From Bidens hawaiensis (Eukaryota > Streptophyta > Magnoliopsida > Asterales > Asteraceae): a DNA stretch of 64,000 nucleotides. Positions within the stretch are counted from its first letter, which is position 1. Each line of letters starts with the position of its first letter. The position numbers and the translations under genes are program-made. The notes under the pieces are model-generated. The model saw only the letters and a list, made by a program, of their open reading frames with translations. It had not been told where the DNA came from and made no database searches. Shown here in pieces: positions 56,858-64,000 of this stretch. Location of the stretch: assembly GCA_021521415.1 (NCBI GenBank), contig JAIQDT010003791.1:62001-126000 (forward strand). Reading direction: 5' to 3'.

Positions 56858-57838
56858 TGAAGAAACACTAAGTGACCCAGGGCAGATTACGGATAATCTG
56901 GGGGTTAAGTAATGTTTCCCACGAGGATGAGGTCCAGCAAAGAAAGTTGTTCTTCAGGTGACCTGCAAAACAGACACCGTAAGCTCGTCACTGAGAAGGG
57001 GGGGTTCCTCCTTGTGACCACCCTCCGGCGTGAGAATCAGACTAGATTGCTCTGAATATAAGTGTATATTAAGAGATTGCTAGAGAAGATAAGATAATGA
57101 GATATCAGATGATGTCCTTACCATTCCAAGGTGTTGGAGTATTTATAGCCGAATGTAGGTTTCCTAGAAGGTACAGCCGGCTGAATAGTATTCCTGTTCT
57201 ACCAACAGTGGGCTACGCACAAGCCATGCTGGTTGGTGGATAGGCTGCGGCCGACAGTTACAAGGTCGGCTGTATACTGTTCCTTTACTGCCGGCTATGC
57301 ACTGTTCCACCAACTGTAGGCTGCGCACGTCCCATAGTAAGGGTTGGTGAGCAGGCAGCGGCTAATAGTGACAAACAGTACTAGAGGGTGCTCCTCCTCG
57401 TACTGTTGTCGGTGAGCTGTCACCCTGTGATTGGTTCATGGGCTGCTCTGGTCAGATCGTCTGTTTTGCCCATACCTTGGTAGGTATAGTACAAAAGATC
57501 TTCCAGAAGCATACGGACTGGCTCATTTGGGCGGGAGTATTCCCGCCTTGCTCATTCCTTCAGGTGACTACTGAAGTAGCAAGAGTTAGTGCCTTGTGCG
57601 TGTAGCCTTGCTATCAATGCGGGTAGCCTTCCCTGATGGCTTGTATCCGCAACTTGCGGGAACAAGCGGGGTACTTCACCATTGGGAGGCTTTTCCTGCG
57701 GGTACAGCTGGCGTGCTGCGCGTAAGGTCTTCTCTGAGCATGGTGGGTCCTGCGGAAGAAGTTGGTCGTTGCGCAGACGTCCCTGTTCAAGGTGAGTCTT
57801 GCGGGTCCAACTGAGCTCTGCTGGGACCTACCTCTTCA
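56858..57838 (-). mobile_element. Solo LTR of a Ty3/gypsy (Tat-like) family, 981 bp
   Basis: The terminal inverse TGAAGA...TCTTCA is bounded by an exact 5-bp duplication ATTTC (56853-56857 and 57839-57843). A TATAAATA on the minus strand near 57130 sets the orientation. It is homologous over its length to the LTR at 58380-59357. With no internal region, it is a solo LTR. Confidence 0.9.
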
Positions 57839-57843
57839 ATTTC

Positions 57844-58379
57844 ATAAATTCTTCTCATCATGTGAGTCCCTTTTGATGTGATCTCTAATTTCCTATATCT
57901 TTGAAAACTCTAGACAATAAATACCAAATTATTATAATTATTACGTCATAATTTTGATATTAAATATTTATTAGCCGAAATAAATCATTGATGGTAAATA
58001 AGGAAGGACTTAGGAAACATACATGAGATTTTAATTTTTATAAATTAATAAATTAAAGGTTATAATATAAAATATAATAAAATAATTAATTGTTAAGATA
58101 AATTAGAATGTAAAGGGTTAATGTAGTTAAATGCTTATTAAAGAGTTTAAATGGATAAATCAAATCAAATAAGAAATTGGGGGTCTTGAATGACACCATC
58201 ATTCTATTTGCAATGTAAGAACAAACCTTTTTTTTTTAACATAATGATATGAAAGTGTGTAAAATGATATCAATTATTATGAGATCACGGTTCCATAGTA
58301 AACAACAATATGTATTTTAAAGTTGGATTAAAAGGGGTGTGTATATGCCGTTAAAAAACACACAAAAACTATAGGATGT
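57844..58379. other. AT-rich DNA between two related LTRs
   Basis: Very AT-rich sequence with no coding frame. The last five bases (GATGT, 58375-58379) should be one copy of the target duplication of the element to the right. Confidence 0.5.
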
Positions 58380-59357
58380 TGAAGAAACACTAACCGGACC
58401 CCGGACAGATTATAGATAATCTGGGGGTTAGATGTTTCCCACGAGGGGTTAGACCCTGAGAAGATGGTTCTTCTGATAACCTGCAAAACAGACACCGTGA
58501 GCTTGTCACTGAGAAGGGGGGGGGGGGGTTCCTCCTTGTGACCACCCTCCGGCGTGAGAATCAGACTAGATTGCTCTTTAAATATAAATGTATATTAAGA
58601 GATTGCTAGAGCAGATATCAGGTATAATATGATGATACAAGATAAGATGAGATGGTCATACCATTTGTGGTATTTATAGCCGAAGGTAGGTTTCCAAGGA
58701 GGTGTGGCCGGCTGCAACAGTATTCCTGTTCCACCAACAGTAGCCTACCCACGTGCCTGTTGGTAGTTGGTGGGTAAGCAGCGGCTGATAGCGACCAGGC
58801 CTGCTGTATACTATTCCTTTTCCACCAACTGCCGGCTGCGCACGTGGTATGACAAGAGTTGGTGAGTAGGCAGCGGCTAATAGTGACATACAGTATAGGA
58901 GCATGCTGGTCGCCATACTGTTGTCCATAAGCTGTCGTATCTTTAGTCAGATCTTTTTCCCATACCTCGTCAGGTACAGTACAGAAGATCTTCCCGTATC
59001 GTACGGACTGGCTTATTTGGGCGGGAGTATTCCCCCTCCCGCCCTTGTGCGGGATTGTTCCCGGCTTCGCTCATTCCTTCAGGTGACACTGAATGATTGA
59101 GAGCTAAGTGCCTTGTGCGTGTAGCCTTGCTGCGCGGGTGGCCTTCCCTAATGGCTTGTATCCGAGGCTGCGGGGACAGGCGGAGTCCTTCACCATTGGG
59201 AGGCATTTCCTGCGGGAACAGCTTGCGTACTGCGCGTGAGGACGTCACGTCTCTGAGCATGGTTGGTCCTGCGGATCCAGTTGGTTTCTGCGCAGACGTC
59301 CTTGTTTAAGGTGAGTCTTGCGGGTCCAACTGGGCTCTGCTGGGACCTACCTCTTCA
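58380..59357 (-). repeat. 3' LTR of the Tat-type element (978 bp)
   Basis: TGAAGA...TCTTCA ends. It is homologous to the solo LTR at 56858-57838, with clear substitutions and indels. A minus-strand TATAAATA lies near 58670. A G homopolymer of about 12 near 58516 differs in length between copies. Confidence 0.85.
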
Positions 59358-59371
59358 AGTCCCCCCAGTCC
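59358..59371 (-). promoter_or_regulatory. Polypurine tract
   Basis: The minus strand reads GGACTGGGGGGACT immediately before the LTR terminus TGAAGA, in the expected position for plus-strand DNA priming. Confidence 0.6.
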
Positions 59372-59745
59372 AATGTTCTTCTCATGCGTGTTTAATAAAG
59401 TGAGGTGAACTTTTGGACTTAAGCAAAGGGTTTTGAAAAGGGGTTTTTTAAGGTTTTCCATGGGGATTCTTCCCGCGGAAGTCCTTGTCACTTGCAGAAA
59501 TTCCCGAGTTTCCTGCTTGGTCTTTGGGTATGATGCGGGTAGGTCTGTAACCTCCTCGCAAGTCAGGAGCGTTGAGTCCCACTTGTGTGGATTCTCCATG
59601 AGGTTTTGGTAGTTTTGAACATAGTGATCAATTATGTTAAAACCACCAATTCCATCATGGAGCTTCAAACAACGTAGTTCTCGACGTTCCCGCTATGCGG
59701 GGATGTTATTTCCGTTTCCGCAAGCATTGCCCAGAAGATCCTTCT
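59372..59745. other. Retroelement 3' untranslated region
   Basis: Non-repetitive stretch between the polypurine tract and the minisatellite. The minus-strand frame at 59306-59668 crosses into the LTR and has no known domain. Confidence 0.45.
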
Positions 59746-60325
59746 TGGTTTCAATTCCCAGCGGAGTGCTAGGTACGTGAAGGGTTTTGCCTTAACACTG
59801 TACCAGCGCTCGTCTTACTGTTACTTTACTTCCAAGGTATTCCTGGCGTCAATTCCCTGCGGGTGCTAGGTATGTGAAGGGTTTTGCCTTTACACTGTAC
59901 CCGCACCCGTCTTATAGTTACTTGGTTGCCGAGGAATAATTGGCTTCAATTCCCTGCGGGTGCTAGGTATGTGAAGGGTTTTGCCTTTACACTGTACCCG
60001 CATCCGTCTTACGGTTACTTGTTCGCCAAGGTTTACTTGGCTTCAATTCCCTGCGGGTGCTAGGTATGTGAAGGGTTTTGCCTTTACACTGTACCCGCAT
60101 CCGTCTTACGGTTACTTGTTCGCCAAGGTTTACTTGGCTTCAATTCCCTGCGGGTGCTAGGTATGTGAAGGGTTTTGCCTTTACACTGTACCCGCATCCG
60201 TCTTACGGTTACTTGTTCGCCAAGGTTTACTTGGCTTCAATTCCCTGCGGGTGCTAGGTATGTGAAGGGTTTTGCCTTTACACTGTACCCGCATCCGTCT
60301 TACGGTTACTTGTTCGCCAAGGTAA
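59746..60325. repeat. 97-bp minisatellite, six copies
   Basis: Units start at 59746, 59845, 59942, 60039, 60136 and 60233 (spacing 99, 97, 97, 97, 97). The last three to four units are virtually identical, while the first two are diverged, so amplification spread from the right. Each unit has 'ccctgcgggtgctaggtatg' and 'cactgtacccgcatccgtct'. Confidence 0.95.
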
Positions 60326-60671
60326 GGGGTATTTTCCCGCTTACTTTTTAACATTTTTAAATTTTGAATTTTTGAAATTCGAAAGGTTGGTGGAAAGATA
60401 GGAACAGTCCAAACCTCTGAAACGTCGTGCGACGGTTTCTTCTGACTGTGTCAGGACGTGCAGGAAGTTATGGTGACGTGACAGTACATGGTCATTCCAG
60501 ACGCTTTTACAGGCGCGTGGGCGCGATTTTTCGGGCGCGTGGCCGCGAAATTAATGGTACGCGTCCTGTCAACAGCTGTTGCCAGCTTGCTTTTTGCCAC
60601 GTGTCATAGTTTCATTGCACCTTCGATTTCTCTCTCCTCCGCATTAAATTCATCGCATTAATTGCGATTAG

Positions 60672-60679
60672 TATATAAA
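60672..60679 (+). promoter_or_regulatory. TATA box of the antisense PF04195 gene
   Basis: TATATAAA, 130 bases before the ATG at 60802, followed by a CT-rich leader (CACTTTCACCCTTCTCTTCT). It gives the gene a promoter independent of the LTR, which reads the opposite way. Confidence 0.65.
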
Positions 60680-60801
60680 GGGGGAGAGGGCTCTTTGTAA
60701 TCCACACTTTCACCCTTCTCTTCTTCTTCTTAGCGATTTCCGGCAAATACTCACCTTTTCAGGCAAGCATTTTCCCGATATCGTTTTCTTCTTTCTGCAA
60801 G

Positions 60802-63800
60802 ATGTCTTCACGTGATCTCGAGTCTACAGCCGATGACAAGAGTACTGCTGGCGAGTGCCAGTGTGCTCTGCCCGGCGATCTGTACCGGTATGTTGTCAGG
60901 AAGTTCATGCTCGATCCTCTCGAGCCTGAGTTTCCTGAACCCCATCAGACCGTGTACGATGCCCCCAGAGGCAAGATCGGGGTTTATGCAGCATTCTTTG
61001 TCTATGGGAATCTTAGGTTCCCATTGACAAAGTTTGTTTACCGTGTCCTTGAGAGGCACGGTGTTCATTTGACCGAGCTGCACCCTATGGCGGTCGCCAA
61101 GATTCGCCACTTTGAGTGGGTGTGCCGGATTTTGGGCATCGAGCCCCATGTTGACCGCCTGATGACCTTCTACACTTGGAGGTGCATCCAGGGGTGGTAT
61201 ACCCTGACAACCCGTATCAAGGGTTTGAAGATTTGCGCGACCGAGCGCAATCTTCGCGCGTGGAAGCGGGAGTTCTTCTTTATCTCCGCTCGCGCCATTC
61301 CCCTTGCCATGAAGTTTAAGAATGGGCAAGCTCTCCCAAGCCTTCACGCCTCCAACTACCAGGAGGCGGAATGGTTTTCAATGATATCTCGGATCCAATC
61401 TCCGGTTTACCGGTTTGCGGAGTCCGGGATGGTCATGTTGGGGATGAGCCGGGTCTGGAAGGCGGCGGACGCGCAGAAGGTTCCGATCGTCCTCGAATAC
61501 GGTTCGAACTCTGTTCCTTACGGTATGCTTTCTTTCCTTTTGTTGATTTTAAATTTCTTCTAACTTTTTCCCTGTTTATTTTAGAGGGGAACGACCTGAA
61601 GTCGCTCCTTAACCCGCGGGAGGCTGACGGTCCCGTACGGATGGGTACTCGCGCTCTTGACGAGAACGAGTTGCCCATCCTCGAACAAACTGCGGATCGG
61701 TTCGTGGAGGTCTATCCGCTAGGCCATGAGATCCTTAGCGCCAGGCGGCCAGGTAAGGCGCTCTTCAACCCTCGACCCCTCAATGTTGAAACCTCTGCTG
61801 GAATTCCTCTAATCGTCTGTTCTGATGAGGAATCCGCAGATGGTCCTCCGTTGGTGCGGAAGAAGAAGGCTGCCGGCGGGAAGGGAAAGGAGAAGGTGGC
61901 CTCCACTGCCGATCCGGTGCCTCTGTCTGACTCGGAGACTGAGAGCGAGGAGGTGGCGGGGAATCCCGGTGGTGATAAGACCACGGCTCCGGAGGTTGCT
62001 ACTGTCACCTCCGGAGAGCCCAAAAGACGACGGTGACCGGCGCAAAGAGGCCGGCTCCATCGGGTTCATCCCCGCCCGTTCGTACTTTCAGGCTCAAGAA
62101 AACCCGTAAGTACAACTTCAGCTTTTATCTTCATAGCTTTATCCTTTTTAACACTTTTCTTCTTTACGCAGGCGTGGATGTTGACGCATTCCAGGGTGGA
62201 GCGCAGAGGAGTACCTCTCCGCCGATGACGGTAGGCTTGGTCAGCCTACCTGAGGCGTCGACCCAGGCGCCTGCGCCTGCTCCCGCTGGTTCAGTTGCTC
62301 ACTCCTTTGAGCCGACTGTTCCAGCCGAGATGACGTCACCGCCGGCCGTGAGTGCGATTTTTACAGCATCCTTCACCGAGCCGGCGGTTACCATTGCGGC
62401 AGCGACCGCGGCGGCGACCACGGCGGCTGCTACTATGCCCCCGCCATCGGCAACGACGGCCGGTCCATCAGGTACGCGTGGGGGTTCTCGCCAATCTTTG
62501 CTACCTTCCCATCTGCCTGACCTTTTGGATGGGTTTCCTTTGGGTTCAGGTGATGGGTTCGGCGGCTATCGGCCTGTTATAGACCCTACAGGTGCGTAGG
62601 GTTCCTTTGGCCCTTTTTCACTTATATATATTTTTTATCATCTTTTCCTGACTGCTTTTTGTTTTCTGCAGTGTCGGATTCCAATGAAGTGTATGTTCCG
62701 CGATGGAACATACGCCGAGGAACAACCCTTCGTACCCCTGTGGAGTGCGTGGAATGGGTTCGTCACGCTGCTCCCAGTGGTGCGTTGGGGGAAGCCATGG
62801 CTAGCTACCAGGAGGGTAGGCTAAGCAATGAGCTTCGGGTTCTCCTCGCCCGGATGCAGCCGCGCGTCGAGCTGCTTTGTCGTGAAAACGACAAGTTAAA
62901 AGCAGCTCGCGCTAAAGAAGTAGCTCAGGCGCGGGCTATCCGGGAGGAGAACCAAAAACTCTCCGCAGCGGCTGCGGAGAAGGAGAAGGCCTTCAAGGCC
63001 CTTGAGGTTGAAGTTCAGGCTCGACTCGAGGCCCGTTCCAAGGCTGCCCAAGCTGTTAATGAACAGCTTCGGCTGGCTAAGGAAACTGCGAGGAACGCAA
63101 CCGAGAGGGCCACCAAGGCTGAAGCTGTTGCTGAGCCTCTACGCGTGGAGAATGAAGAGCTTAAAGCAAAATTAGAGGCTCTCCAGCAGGCTCATGATGC
63201 CTTGGCAATGGAGGATGCTAAGAAGCTTCAAGAAATCCTGGACCAGAGGGGGGGTGCTTGACCATACCGAGCGTAAGCTAAAGGGCGTCGAAGAGGCTGC
63301 GGCTAAAGAGGTGTTGCTTGCCAACCTCAACAAGAGTGAAGCCGAATGCGCCCGTAACGAAGCTCAAGCTGCCCTCCAAGAAGCTCTGGCTGCCAAGGAA
63401 TGGCTTCTTCGAGAAGCGTTGTCTCAGGTATGTTTTCATGTCTTTACGCTTTTCTTTGCAAATAGAAAAGGTTTGACACTTGTATATTTTCTTTTGTAGG
63501 TTGTGCATCGGGTCTTCTCAGAGACATCTTACGACGATGCTATGAGCGCAGCCCTCAACGCTTCTCACGAGGATGGGGAAAAGGCCGGCTTTCTGCTTGG
63601 TCTAGGGTTCGTTGAGAAAGGCATCCCGCCTTCCAACTTCCCTTTATTCGATGTAGATACCGAAGCTGTATACGACCAAGCAGTAAATCAATACGCCGCC
63701 TTCCCGCATCCAGTGGTGGAGAAGGTGAATGAAGTTGCCGCTGCTGATGACGGGCTAGCTATCCTCAAAGCTTTCCTTGAACTGCCACGCTCTACTGATG

Positions 63801-63835
63801 GGGCTGGTCCAAGTGGAAGTGGCCTTGAAGCCTGA
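60802..63835 (+). CDS. PF04195 'putative gypsy-type transposon' protein gene, five exons, two frame breaks
   Basis: Exons inferred from splice sites and frame continuity: 60802-61522, 61585-62105, 62172-62591, 62672-63427, 63500-63835, about 917 residues. Exon 1 carries the PF04195 domain (GKIGVYAAFFVYGNLRFPL, then HFEWVCRILGIEP and CIQGWYTL). Exon 2 is charged, and exon 3 is Ala/Pro/Thr-rich and probably disordered. Exon 4 forms a long coiled coil (about 62820-63240, many Glu/Lys/Ala heptads). Exon 5 ends in a compact acidic domain. Two lesions: a TGA at 62034-62036 unless one base is restored near 62030, and a seven-G run at 63248-63254 where six Gs keep the frame. These are either assembly errors or inactivating changes. 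The role of this protein family is unknown, and it has no transposase catalytic site. Confidence 0.78.
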
Positions 63836-64000
63836 TCCTGAAGATCCCTTCCCGCTGCTAGGATAGATATAGTATAGATTTACTCTTGTAGGCGGGTAGT
63901 TACCCGGCCATTCTTGTAACGAATATTTATGAAATATAAATCTTTTGTGCGGGTAAGACCGTTTCTTTTATTGGATTCCTTGCTCTATAAACGTTATATG
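63836..64000. other. 3' untranslated region of the PF04195 gene
   Basis: Short AT-rich 3' flank with 'aatatttatgaaatataaat', a possible polyadenylation region. The minus-strand integrase end of the host element would be expected soon after. Confidence 0.45.

Larger units (their letters stand above)
58380..64000 (-). mobile_element. 3' part of a Tat-type Ty3/gypsy retrotransposon, running off the window
   Basis: Read on the minus strand, the order from the window edge is: an antisense gene (60802-63835 plus), a 97-bp minisatellite, a polypurine tract (GGACTGGGGGGACT) and the 3' LTR (59357 to 58380). No matching 5-bp duplication follows 59357, so this is not a solo LTR. The purine tract abutting the LTR's TG end identifies it as the 3' LTR. 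Tat-lineage elements are known to carry extra antisense genes and hypervariable tandem repeats between pol and the 3' LTR. gag-pol and the 5' LTR should lie beyond 64000. Confidence 0.72.

Noticed and set aside
58380..59357. Second solo LTR
   Set aside because: The five bases after 59357 (AGTCC) do not match those before 58380 (GATGT), and a polypurine tract adjoins its TG end on the minus strand. A 3' LTR of a larger element fits better.
59946..60325. CRISPR-like regular repeats
   Set aside because: The units are contiguous 97-bp tandem copies without unique spacers, in a plant retroelement.
60808..61347. 179-residue minus-strand frame
   Set aside because: It is antisense to the PF04195 exon 1, which has recognisable domain blocks and proper splice sites on the plus strand.

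Overview
This window is plant nuclear DNA, most likely from a eudicot. The evidence is spliced plant gene families (DUF247, ALP1-like, the plant serine-rich CSPTSHPGSF family), TATA-box promoters, and a dense load of plant transposable elements. The SINE at 2.6 kb and the overall repeat style suggest Asteraceae, but this is an inference from memory and not a proven assignment. No bacterial, organellar or viral operon is present.

Host-type genes are few. A tandem array of three DUF247 (UPF0481) genes lies on the minus strand between 4.2 and 20.7 kb. The two outer copies (4180-5740 and 9519-11053) are broken by frameshifts. The third (18877-20685) is intact once one 276-bp intron is removed. 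Two small CSPTSHPGSF-family genes lie on the plus strand (33062-33385 and 40589-41119). A domesticated PIF/Harbinger-type gene of the ALP1-like family is on the minus strand (51753-53147).

Mobile DNA explains most of the rest. I could delimit many insertions to the base by matching target-site duplications (TSDs): at least nine hAT elements with 8-bp TSDs, one of which encodes a transposase; a MULE-like element with a 9-bp TSD and a Helitron-like insert inside it; a pogo/Emigrant-type element with a transposase relic; a complete non-autonomous LTR element (22626-25667) with a tRNA-Met primer-binding site; three solo LTRs with 5-bp TSDs; Helitron-like elements; SINEs, including one with two tRNA-like heads; and a LINE relic.

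The two most informative systems are these. First, a 3476-bp hAT element (46952-50427) carries two convergent genes. One is a full-length transposase interrupted by a single Trp-to-stop change, and the other is a separate 83-residue BED-finger protein. Miniature relatives with the same ends lie at 45204 and 54697. Second, the right end (58380 to the window edge) reads as the 3' part of a minus-strand Ty3/gypsy element of Tat type: a 3' LTR, a polypurine tract, a six-copy 97-bp minisatellite, and then an antisense, intron-containing PF04195 ('gypsy-type transposase') gene with its own TATA box. Its gag-pol should lie just beyond the window.
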